Positions 16,745 through 23,744 of a stretch of DNA of 36,856 nucleotides are shown here, one piece after another. The notes below the pieces were generated by a model that saw only the letters and a list, made by a program, of their open reading frames with translations, did no database searches and was not told the origin of the DNA. This DNA comes from an uncultured Parafilimonas sp. GTDB taxonomy: Bacteria > Bacteroidota > Bacteroidia > Chitinophagales > Chitinophagaceae. The stretch spans positions 1-36,856 of the forward strand of contig CAIRZB010000054.1 of the NCBI GenBank assembly GCA_903882935.1, written 5' to 3'. Within the stretch, counting starts at the first letter, position 1. Each line of letters begins with the position of its first letter. The translations under genes were made by a program, and so were the position numbers.

Positions 16745-17734
16745 ATGAAAGTAGCTGTTGTAGGTGCCACAGGTTTGGTAGGCACCAAAATGTTACAGGT
16801 TTTGGAGGAAAGAAATTTTCCGGTAACCGAGCTGGTTCCGGTGGCAAGCGAACGCTCAGTAGGCAAGGAAGTGGAATTTAAGGGTGCCAAGTATAAGGTG
16901 GTGACCATGGCCGATGGCATTGCTGCCAAACCTGCTGTGGCTATTTTTAGTGCCGGTGGCGGCACATCGTTGGAATGGGCCCCTAAGTTTGCAGAAGCAG
17001 GCATTACTGTGATTGACAACAGCAGCGCCTGGCGCATGGACCCCACCAAGAAACTGGTGGTGCCAGAGCTAAATGCAGACGCACTTACTGCCGAAGACAA
17101 AATTATTGCCAACCCCAATTGCAGCACCATACAAATGGTAGTGGCTCTAAACCCGCTGCACTTAAAATATACAATAAAGAGGATTGTTGTTAGCACTTAC
17201 CAAAGTGTTACCGGCACCGGCAAAAAAGCGGTTGACCAATTGTTTAATGAACGCCGGGGCGAAGAAGGCCCGATGGCCTATAAATACCCGATTGACCTGA
17301 ACGTAATACCACAAATAGATGTGTTTCTTGACAATGGCTACACCAAGGAAGAGATGAAGATGGTGAAAGAGACCAAGAAAATTATGCGGGATGAATCCAT
17401 CCGGATAACTGCCACCACGGTGCGCATACCGGTGATTGGCGGCCACAGCGAAAGCGTTAATGTAGAGTTTGAAAATGATTTTGACCTTGACGAGGTGAAG
17501 CAGTTGTTAGCAGATGCACCAGGTGTAATTGTGCAGGACAACCCGGCCGAGGCGCTGTACCCCATGCCGTTATGGGCGCATGACAAGGATGAAGTATTTG
17601 TTGGCAGGCTGCGTAGGGATGAAAGCCAGCCGAACACCCTTAACATGTGGATTGTTAGCGACAATTTGCGCAAGGGTGCCGCCACCAATGCCGTGCAGAT
17701 AGCGGAATATTTGGCTAGCAAAGGGTTGCTATAA
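16745..17734 (+). CDS. asd: Aspartate-semialdehyde dehydrogenase
   Basis: The start is ATG 16745, directly after AGGAGGA, giving 329 residues, the normal length. Asd reduces aspartyl phosphate to aspartate semialdehyde with NADPH, the branch point to lysine/diaminopimelate, threonine, methionine and isoleucine. The NADP-binding GATGLVG motif is at residues 7-13. The catalytic cysteine is C126 in NPNCSTIQ, and the substrate-binding GGHSESVNVEF block lies in the C-terminal domain. The residues FSAGGGTSLEWAP and DNSSAWRMDP are typical for the family. The gene stands alone on its strand. Its long upstream region has a consensus promoter, a short ORF, a terminator and a hairpin over the ribosome-binding site, suggesting regulation at transcription elongation and translation (inference). 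Confidence 0.96.
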   Translation: MKVAVVGATGLVGTKMLQVLEERNFPVTELVPVASERSVGKEVEFKGAKYKVVTMADGIAAKPAVAIFSAGGGTSLEWAPKFAEAGITVIDNSSAWRMDPTKKLVVPELNADALTAEDKIIANPNCSTIQMVVALNPLHLKYTIKRIVVSTYQSVTGTGKKAVDQLFNERRGEEGPMAYKYPIDLNVIPQIDVFLDNGYTKEEMKMVKETKKIMRDESIRITATTVRIPVIGGHSESVNVEFENDFDLDEVKQLLADAPGVIVQDNPAEALYPMPLWAHDKDEVFVGRLRRDESQPNTLNMWIVSDNLRKGAATNAVQIAEYLASKGLL

Positions 17735-17920
17735 TTTTGGTTCAACTACTTTTGATGTGGGGTTCATAAGCCACCCACCGGCTTGGCTGACAAAAAACGG
17801 TAGTTTAGGGTTTGGTTAAACAAATCGAGCCGCCGTAGTGGTGTCATAAAAAGGTAATGATTGGACATCACGCATTCTGCAGCCAAAAAATGCACGCCGT
17901 TTCACTTGGGGAGGCGGTGG

Positions 17921-18036
17921 CAAGGCAAAGTGGCGGAGCTTCGCGTTTGCCTTGACTTTTTTTGGTTTTTTTTTGCGTCTCCAAAGGAGTCCTTGCGACA
18001 AGGCAAAAAAGAACATCTATAAAACTGCGGCAGTTT
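17921..18036. repeat. Hairpin-rich intergenic element with three copies of one 9-mer arm
   Basis: Within the 506-nt gap between asd and the Cys-rich peptide gene, CAAGGCAAA (17921-17929), its reverse complement TTTGCCTTG (17946-17954) and CAAGGCAAA again (17999-18007) allow two mutually exclusive 9-bp hairpins. The first has an inner GCG/CGC pair. Long T runs (17956-17974) and A runs (18005-18010) add pairing, CTCC-AAA-GGAG forms a small inner stem, and AAACTGC-G-GCAGTTT (18022-18036) is a perfect palindrome. It resembles dispersed intergenic elements that I recall from related genomes; no function is assigned. The rest of the gap (17735-17920, 18037-18149) shows nothing else I can support. 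Confidence 0.5.
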
Positions 18037-18149
18037 GCAAAAAAGGCGTTGCCAATACCGTTACCTTAAAAAAATGTGTTTGGTTTTTGTGAGGCTACAC
18101 ATGCAAGAAGCCTTAGAGCAATAATTTTTTCAGCGTTTTATAAGTTTGG

Positions 18150-18176
18150 GGCCGGTATTTTTTACCGGCCTTTTTT
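18150..18176 (+). terminator. Strong intrinsic terminator
   Basis: GGCCGGTA (18150-18157) and TACCGGCC (18163-18170) form a perfect 8-bp GC-rich stem with a TTTTT loop, followed by six T. It is 416 nt past the asd stop, so it either ends a long asd 3' UTR or an unannotated small RNA from the hairpin-rich region upstream. Confidence 0.8.
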
Positions 18177-18240
18177 ATTGTTACCTTGCAGAAGCTTTGC
18201 CCGTTAAAAAATAAACGTACCAGCTAACAATAATACTACA

Positions 18241-18423
18241 ATGTATAAAATACTGATTGCCATAATACTAACGGCGGCTTGCCTAACATTTGTTGGGGAT
18301 AGTGCTGCCAATTATGCTGGCACTTGTACCGGATCCAAATATTGCAAAGCTTGCAAAAACTGTAAATACTGCAAACACTGCGCAAAAGATGGGCTAACCT
18401 GCGGCGTATGCAAAAAAAGCTGA
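18241..18423 (+). CDS. Small secreted cysteine-rich peptide
   Basis: The 60-residue protein has an N-terminal signal or anchor segment (MYKILIAIILTAACLTFVG) and then a compact basic tail with seven cysteines, mostly three residues apart: YCKACKNCKYCKHC, then TCGVC. Such spacing suggests a metal site (Zn, Cu or Fe-S) or a disulfide knot in the periplasm. I do not know a named family, though small Cys-rich proteins of this style occur in Bacteroidota. The gene follows a strong terminator and is convergent with the MBOAT gene, 20 nt apart. A TACCTTGC (18182-18189) could be a weak -7 box. Coding status rests on the signal peptide and the patterned cysteines. Confidence 0.7.
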   Translation: MYKILIAIILTAACLTFVGDSAANYAGTCTGSKYCKACKNCKYCKHCAKDGLTCGVCKKS

Positions 18424-18443
18424 CTTTGGTAAATACAGCTGCC

Positions 18444-19931
18444 CTAAAACTGCAAATACACGGGCTTAATGGCATGGGCTTGTTTAAACTGAATGGCAAT
18501 ATAAATACAAACGAGGAAATACCCTGTCATAACAGGTAGCGACAATTTACTGATAAAGTGTTGAAACCGGCTTTCGGCCCTAAGGGGTATGGCATGCAGG
18601 GCAAACGCCAAAACAAGCACTAAAAATACATTGCGGTAATTGTCTAATAACCCCTCTGCCACATCGGGTCTAAAATTGAAGAAAATCTGCTGCAACATGG
18701 CCCAACTGTCGTGAAATGTGTTACACCTGAAAAATATCCAGCAAAAGCAAACAAAATGGAACGTAAATACAACACCCAATATTTTAAATACACCGCCATG
18801 TACACTAAAAGGTAGCTTTAATAGTTTTACAACTGCCATTCTTACTTTGTCAAGTGCCAAGGCAATGCCGTGCATAGCACCCCAAAAAATAAAATTCCAG
18901 CTTGCACCATGCCATAAGCCACCCAACAGCATGGTGATGAAAAGATTTTTGTACGTGTTAAATTTGCCCCGCCTGCTACCGCCCAAAGGAATATACAGAT
19001 AGTCTTTAAGCCAAGTGGATAGCGAGATATGCCACCGCCGCCAAAACTCAGTTATGTTGGAGGATTGGTAGGGTGAAAGAAAGTTTATGTTAACGTCAAA
19101 TCCAATCCATTTGGCGATACCCCTTGCCATATCCGAATAGCCTGAAAAATCGCAATAAATAACCATGGCGTAGCAATACACGGCAAACAAACATTCTATA
19201 CCCGTATGTTTTGAGGGGTCATCAAAAACAAACATTACATAGTTGGCGTTCAAAAAATCGCTAATCACCATTTTTTTTATCACACCTGCACAAATCAAAT
19301 ACAGCCCCTCGCCAAGCTGCTCATCATTTACAAAAGGCTTTTTGTACATCTGCGGTATAAAGTCAGCTGCCCTTACTATAGGCCCCATCATTAATTTGGG
19401 AAAAAAAGAGAGAAAGAATAGGTAATCAATAAAACGGTTAACGGGTTTAAAAGTTCCCCGGTACACATCAACGGTATAACTCAGGTTTTCAAACGTGTAA
19501 AACGAAATACCCACAGGCACACCCAGCTTTACTATCAGTGGTATTTTGCTAGCCGACACATCGTTGATGATGCCGATAAAAAAATTGGTGTATTTAAAAT
19601 AAAACAACAGCCCAAGATTAAGGGTGATGCTAAGCACCAGTAAAAATTTTTTCTTAGCTGGGTTGGCCTGCCGGCAAATAAGGTGGCTTATACAATAATC
19701 AACCACACCGGCTATTAAAATAAATACCACATAATGCCCGCAAGCTTTATAAAAAAAGTATAAGGAAAATGCAGTTAAAAAATAAATCCTCAATAGCTCC
19801 CTTTTATGCAGCACTAGATAAACCAGCAAGAAAAAAGCAAAAAATACCAGAAAAAAGCCACTGTTAAAAAGCAGAGGGTTCTTTTCATCATAAGCCAACT
19901 CCTCAAAAAAACGTTTTATACTAATGCCCAT
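18444..19931 (-). CDS. MBOAT family membrane O-acyltransferase (AlgI/PatA-like)
   Basis: The 495-residue polytopic protein with about ten membrane helices matches the AlgI/DltB/PatA branch of the MBOAT superfamily. The signature includes NITEFWRRWHISLSTWLKDY (WH at 300-301) and LLGGLWHGASWNF with the catalytic histidine H341. Such proteins pass acyl (usually acetyl) groups across the inner membrane to a polysaccharide, peptidoglycan or teichoic-acid-like acceptor. It is the last gene of a three-gene reverse-strand operon after an SGNH hydrolase-fold protein (46 nt gap), the usual two-part arrangement in which MBOAT moves the acyl group and the SGNH protein transfers it to the glycan. A glucosaminidase-like protein heads the operon, which points towards the cell wall as substrate (inference). 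Confidence 0.93.
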   Translation of the reverse strand: MGISIKRFFEELAYDEKNPLLFNSGFFLVFFAFFLLVYLVLHKRELLRIYFLTAFSLYFFYKACGHYVVFILIAGVVDYCISHLICRQANPAKKKFLLVLSITLNLGLLFYFKYTNFFIGIINDVSASKIPLIVKLGVPVGISFYTFENLSYTVDVYRGTFKPVNRFIDYLFFLSFFPKLMMGPIVRAADFIPQMYKKPFVNDEQLGEGLYLICAGVIKKMVISDFLNANYVMFVFDDPSKHTGIECLFAVYCYAMVIYCDFSGYSDMARGIAKWIGFDVNINFLSPYQSSNITEFWRRWHISLSTWLKDYLYIPLGGSRRGKFNTYKNLFITMLLGGLWHGASWNFIFWGAMHGIALALDKVRMAVVKLLKLPFSVHGGVFKILGVVFTFHFVCFCWIFFRCNTFHDSWAMLQQIFFNFRPDVAEGLLDNYRNVFLVLVLAFALHAIPLRAESRFQHFISKLSLPVMTGYFLVCIYIAIQFKQAHAIKPVYLQF

Positions 19932-19977
19932 CGGGGGTAAACTTTATTGTTGTGGCTGCTAAATTATTGTTAGGGCT

Positions 19978-21309
19978 TTAGTTTCGTTGTATTTTCCGTA
20001 GGGTGTTAAAAAAAATACCGGCTATTTTATCAGCCCCGCGCTCGTTTACGTGCATATAGTCTTTATAGGCTAGCGCAGTATCTGCCTCAGCCCAATTGGC
20101 CATGGTATTGGGCCCGCCCATGGCAAAATACAGGTTCCAAAAGGCCACTTTGTTTTTTTTAGCGGTTTCATTTTGGGTTTGCACAAGCAGCGGCACGGCG
20201 GGGTCTGTAATGTACTGCCCTTGGTCGTTATAAGCAATATCGCTGGTACTAACCAGCAAAATGGGTATGCCAGGGTAACTGCTTTTTATTTTTTGCACCA
20301 GCTTGGTTATCCCGCGGTCAAACCATTCAAAGTTGGTATCATTATGCACCAACGCATTCAGCCCGTAGTGTACAATCACCAAGTCGTAATTAAAATATTT
20401 TTTAAACCCTTCAATAACAGCCGGGGCAATCTGCAAACCAAGCAAGCCAGTGTTGCCCCTAAAACCATAGTTGTCTACGTAAACACCCGTACTATCTTCA
20501 ATACTTATACCGTACACGGGCAGGTTGGTGTTGGCACAATTGAGTCTGAATTTTTTAATGGCACCACCGTTGTTTAACACAGTTTGGTTAACATAGGCGC
20601 CGTTATTAACGGTAACCTCATTTTTTACACCGTCTTTGTCTATGGTTACGGCGGTGTTAGTATCCTGCGCTTTACCAGTGTATAGGTACACATCCGCAAA
20701 TTTGCTATTGCCTGCGCCAAATTCGCACCAAGCGTTACCGTTGGAATAAAAAACATGCCCAGATAACCCAACAGCCGCATTTTTGGGGTTACTGCGAAAA
20801 TTGTAATCGTTCCATGAATTATTTTTATTGAAATGGATTGACTCGTACGAATCGGCCACGATAGACTGTACTGGCACAAACCCCACGCCGCTGCCACCAT
20901 AAGCCTGTTGCAGCCGGCTGCGTAATTCACTGGTAACATAATCGGCCTCAATAAACGAATCCCCAAAATACGCAATACGCACTTTGCCTTTTTTGTGCTT
21001 AAGGCCTTCCAGCTTTTTATAAAAGGCAACCATATTGGCGGAAGTATCGGCCGCATAATCGGTTATCAGCGAACTGTCGATGATGTTTGCGGTAAGGGGC
21101 AATGTGTGGCCCGTTACCGCAACCGGGGTGCGTGGCAATTTGGCCAATAAACGTGGAGGGGTTTTACTTTCCTTTAAGTCGTGCAGTATGTCAATGCTGC
21201 TGTAATTGTTCAAATAGGGTATTACCGGCAGTTTTACAAACGACAACACTATGAGCAACATGAGCGAGAACCAAATAATTATTACAGGGCGGGTTATCTT
21301 ATTGTCCAT
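19978..21309 (-). CDS. SGNH/GDSL hydrolase-fold protein, likely periplasmic O-acetyltransferase partner
   Basis: The start is ATG 21309, which overlaps the last 11 nt of the upstream gene (ATGGACAATAA); a GTG at 21318 is less likely. One N-terminal membrane anchor (about residues 8-30) is followed by a periplasmic SGNH domain: block I RIAYFGDSFIEAD with S118, an HYGLNALVH block in the Gly/Asn position, and block V DYMHVNERG supplying the Asp-His pair. An insert of about 100 residues rich in beta strands (carbohydrate-binding-like) lies between blocks I and III. Paired with the MBOAT gene just downstream, it resembles PatB/AlgX-type transferases or de-acetylases acting on an envelope glycan. 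The overlap with the upstream gene implies translational coupling. Confidence 0.88.
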   Translation of the reverse strand: MDNKITRPVIIIWFSLMLLIVLSFVKLPVIPYLNNYSSIDILHDLKESKTPPRLLAKLPRTPVAVTGHTLPLTANIIDSSLITDYAADTSANMVAFYKKLEGLKHKKGKVRIAYFGDSFIEADYVTSELRSRLQQAYGGSGVGFVPVQSIVADSYESIHFNKNNSWNDYNFRSNPKNAAVGLSGHVFYSNGNAWCEFGAGNSKFADVYLYTGKAQDTNTAVTIDKDGVKNEVTVNNGAYVNQTVLNNGGAIKKFRLNCANTNLPVYGISIEDSTGVYVDNYGFRGNTGLLGLQIAPAVIEGFKKYFNYDLVIVHYGLNALVHNDTNFEWFDRGITKLVQKIKSSYPGIPILLVSTSDIAYNDQGQYITDPAVPLLVQTQNETAKKNKVAFWNLYFAMGGPNTMANWAEADTALAYKDYMHVNERGADKIAGIFFNTLRKIQRN

Positions 21310-21709
21310 CTTCAGCACATTTACACGAAGCTACTATATTTACTTTTTTAAGTTGTTTTGCGTAATTAAATTGTTTGTAACCGCTATAGTTGATGCGCTG
21401 TAAAAAATGGTAATAATCCTCAGTGGTATCAACATAATGCCTGTCTTGCCATTTTTTATAGTAATCCACACTTTCCTGCCAACGGCTAAATTTTTTATAT
21501 ACGATGTGGGTTCTAAACCCAAAAATGTTGTTTTTTTTCTTACAAACGTTCGACTTAAAATGGCCGCTTTCATAAATTGCCTGAAGCAAGACTATTTCCG
21601 GGTTTTTAATCCCGGATTTTTTTATATAGCAAAATACCTCGTTTTCATCAATACCGCACACCCCATTGATGCTTATCAGTATAAACGCCAATAACGCAGT
21701 AAATTTCAT
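21299..21709 (-). CDS. Small exported glucosaminidase-like (GH73-type) protein
   Basis: The 136-residue protein (or 138 if the ATG at 21715 is used) has a signal peptide (MKFTALLAFILISINGVCG) and one short domain like the endo-N-acetylglucosaminidase fold of GH73. The segment IVLLQAIYESGHFKSNVC carries the putative catalytic E47, followed by NIFGFR and a WQESVDYYKKWQ block, the order seen in FlgJ/Auto-type enzymes. It is at the short end for that family. The stop codon lies within the first codons of the SGNH gene (11-nt overlap). As head of an operon with SGNH and MBOAT proteins, it probably trims peptidoglycan or a related glycan near the site of acylation (inference). Confidence 0.8.
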   Translation of the reverse strand: MKFTALLAFILISINGVCGIDENEVFCYIKKSGIKNPEIVLLQAIYESGHFKSNVCKKKNNIFGFRTHIVYKKFSRWQESVDYYKKWQDRHYVDTTEDYYHFLQRINYSGYKQFNYAKQLKKVNIVASCKCAEDGQ

Positions 21710-21715
21710 ATGCAT

Positions 21716-22084
21716 GCAATATTATTTAAAAACATTAACAGTAAAAGCGGCCAATAAAAGCAACTAAATACTCTTTTACACCAACTGCCAAGCTGCGGCG
21801 CAGCCATTAAATAAGGCAATTTTTTTGCAGTGTGGGGTTTGGTATAAGTTTTATTGGCTACGAATTAATCTCTTCATTTCTAGGCAATTCCCAAGCAATC
21901 ACAATATGGGATAAACATATTATTTTAAACAATTAAAACAACATGCAATCTTCAATTTAATGTAAATTTAAATGGCAAGTATTTTTTATGGTGCGGGCAA
22001 ACCTGAATTTTTATTGGCACTATGTTTTGTTAAACTTTAAATTTAGCGAAAAACCTATGCATTCGCCTTGTAGTTTTGCAAACG
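21716..22084. other. AT-rich divergent intergenic region
   Basis: This 369-nt gap separates the reverse-strand envelope operon from the gene at 22085. The only element I can support is TAGTTTTG (22071-22078), a consensus -7 box that would start transcription at about the ATG at 22085, implying a leaderless or near-leaderless message. I find no clear -33 box at the right distance, no hairpin terminator and no repeat. Confidence 0.4.
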
Positions 22085-22393
22085 ATGGCAAAAAAGTATT
22101 CGATAGCGATATTTTTCTTATTGGCACTTTGTATACAAGTGTTGCCAATAGAACAAATAGGCGCAATGCTTTTTGGCAAGCAAGTGAATGAAGAGATGCC
22201 ACACGCGCCTGAAGATGCCAAGGGAGACACTAAAAAAAATGACTTTTCGAAACACGACCCATTTCTTAAAACTGACAATCTATACACACACCACTTTTTA
22301 ATAGGCACTAACAAATATCTGCATTTTGCCTCATCCCTGCCCGCGAGCCACGCAGGTGAAATACCCACGCCACCGCCAGATGTAGCGGCATAG
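22085..22393 (+). CDS. Small exported protein of unknown function
   Basis: The start is ATG 22085; an in-frame TTG nine bases earlier is less likely. The 102-residue product has one N-terminal hydrophobic segment (AIFFLLALCIQVLPIEQIG), then a charged middle and a C-terminus ending ASHAGEIPTPPPDVAA. From memory, small proteins with a QVLPI-Q-IG start and a G-(D/E)-I-xTPPP end are scattered in Bacteroidota, often near cation-efflux genes, but no efflux gene is visible here. The function is unknown. A -7 box sits just upstream of the ATG. The next open frame begins right after it, without a start codon. Confidence 0.65.
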   Translation: MAKKYSIAIFFLLALCIQVLPIEQIGAMLFGKQVNEEMPHAPEDAKGDTKKNDFSKHDPFLKTDNLYTHHFLIGTNKYLHFASSLPASHAGEIPTPPPDVAA

Positions 22394-22399
22394 CTTCGA

Positions 22400-22658
22400 T
22401 TTTTTACCTTCAACGTTCTTTCCCTTGCGCGCATGGCAATGCCGAACATTGTATTTTTCTGGGTTTTACTGCAGTAAAAGACGAAGATGAATTTATTCCT
22501 ATTATCACTACCATAATTGGCGTTATTTTTACATACGTTTTGGTTGGCATCAGCAGCATTGGTTTATTACTAATTGTACACAGCCGTTTTAAACCATCGC
22601 TGATTGGGGACGAAAAAAAATGCGGGTTAGTTGCGAACAAGCGTTTTCACTGTTGAAC
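22400..22658 (+). pseudogene. Open frame without start codon; possible broken small membrane protein
   Basis: The frame read as GCT TCG ATT from 22393 stays open to a TGA at 22656-22658 but has no ATG. It encodes FLGFTAVKDEDEFIPIITT and then a clear hydrophobic helix (IIGVIFTYVLVGISSIGLLLIV), an arrangement unlikely by chance. An ATG in another frame (22433) would join it if one T were added to the T5 run near 22454. A run of eight A near its end (22613-22620) could also shift the C-terminus. The rest of the gap to 22877 shows nothing I can support. It could be a decayed gene, a sequencing error or chance. Confidence 0.35.
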
Positions 22659-22877
22659 TACGCTTTGTTTACAGCCCCTTCAGTGCTGGCCCAGTGAGAC
22701 CAGTTTGCGCGGCGCAGCATGCTGAAGGAAGATTTTATGGAACGGAATGCAATTGAATTTGATGAAACATTTTAATAAACAAGCGTGGCTTACAATTTTG
22801 GAGAGGGAGTGTATAAAGATTTACCCCTACCCAAATTTTTAGAACCGACCCCCATTAGATACTTATAAATACAAACA

Positions 22878-23513
22878 ATGCAACCGTACGATAAACTATT
22901 ATTAGAAAACAAAGCATGGGCCCATCAAAAAGTAGAGCAGGACCCCGACTATTTTAACCGTTTGGCACATTTGCAAACGCCGGATTTTTTATGGATTGGC
23001 TGCAGCGATAGCCGCGTGCCTGCCAACGAAATTACCAACACGCAGCCAGGCGAAATTTTCGTGCACCGCAACGTGGCAAACCTGGTGATACATACAGATG
23101 TCAATCTTTTAAGCGTACTAGACTATGCCGTGTCGCACCTAAAGGTAAAACATGTTATAGTATGCGGGCACTATGGCTGCGGCGGCATAAAAGCAGCCAT
23201 GACTAGCCACGACTACAAACAGGTACTCAACATGTGGCTGCGCAATATAAAGGACGTGTACCGCCTATACAGCGAAGAACTGGATGCCATTGAGGATGAA
23301 GAAAAAAGGGCAGACCGCTTGGTAGAACTTAACGTGAAGGAGCAGGTGCAGCACCTCGCCAAAACGTCAATTATACAACGCGCGTGGAAACACGAACAGC
23401 GGCCTCAACTGCACGGATGGGTGTATGGCTTAAGCAACGGCTTGATAAAGCCAGTTTTTGAAATGGACGAGAATACCCAAATTGACCCGTTGTATACCTA
23501 CGACGACTTGTAG
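22878..23513 (+). CDS. can: Beta-class carbonic anhydrase
   Basis: The 211-residue cytoplasmic zinc enzyme interconverts CO2 and bicarbonate. The zinc ligands are visible as C42 in [12 protein letters not shown] (with the Asp-Arg dyad D44 and R46) and H98 and C101 in [13 protein letters not shown]. The block [10 protein letters not shown] is a further family signature. Length and motif spacing are normal for the plant-type beta class (E. coli Can-like). It probably supplies bicarbonate for carboxylases and balances pH. It stands alone: a 484-nt gap precedes it and a hairpin terminator follows. There is no Shine-Dalgarno sequence before the ATG. The symbol follows the E. coli housekeeping enzyme. 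Confidence 0.96.
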   Translation: MQPYDKLLLENKAWAHQKVEQDPDYFNRLAHLQTPDFLWIGCSDSRVPANEITNTQPGEIFVHRNVANLVIHTDVNLLSVLDYAVSHLKVKHVIVCGHYGCGGIKAAMTSHDYKQVLNMWLRNIKDVYRLYSEELDAIEDEEKRADRLVELNVKEQVQHLAKTSIIQRAWKHEQRPQLHGWVYGLSNGLIKPVFEMDENTQIDPLYTYDDL

Positions 23514-23543
23514 TTAGCGCTCAATCACAAAAAAATTACAAAC

Positions 23544-23584
23544 AAAACAAAGGCTACAGCAAAACGCTGGTAGCCTTTTGTTTT
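23544..23584 (+). terminator. Intrinsic terminator after carbonic anhydrase gene
   Basis: AAAACAAAGGCTACAGC and GCTGGTAGCCTTTTGTTTT are near-complete reverse complements around the loop AAAAC, with one or two bulges, and the 3' arm ends in a T-rich tract. It lies about 30 nt after the stop. Confidence 0.75.
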
Positions 23585-23695
23585 GATTAGCAGTCGCTTA
23601 GGTGCAACAACGTGGCCCGTAACGCTTCTATAAGCAAAGCATTCAGGCTCCTTTACTAATTTTACCTTTTTGCACCCCTAAAAACCAACTTTTGC

Positions 23696-23726
23696 TTGGC
23701 TGCCCAGTTTGCAGTTATTAACTTTA
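23696..23726 (+). promoter_or_regulatory. Possible promoter for the S9 peptidase gene
   Basis: TTG (23696-23698), a 20-nt spacer and TAACTTTA (23719-23726) differ from the phylum's consensus only in the last base of the -7 box. The ATG follows at 23745. Confidence 0.45.
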
Positions 23727-23744
23727 GCGAAACAATACCCCTAC

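Noticed and set aside
16690-17196. Reverse-strand open frame of 168 residues over the start of asd
   Set aside because: It is antisense to the strongly supported Asd protein, with low-complexity Ala/Ser/Thr content.
16532-18176. CRISPR array or tandem repeats in the intergenic regions near asd
   Set aside because: Repeats are few, unevenly spaced and inverted rather than direct; there are no regular spacers and no cas genes in the window.
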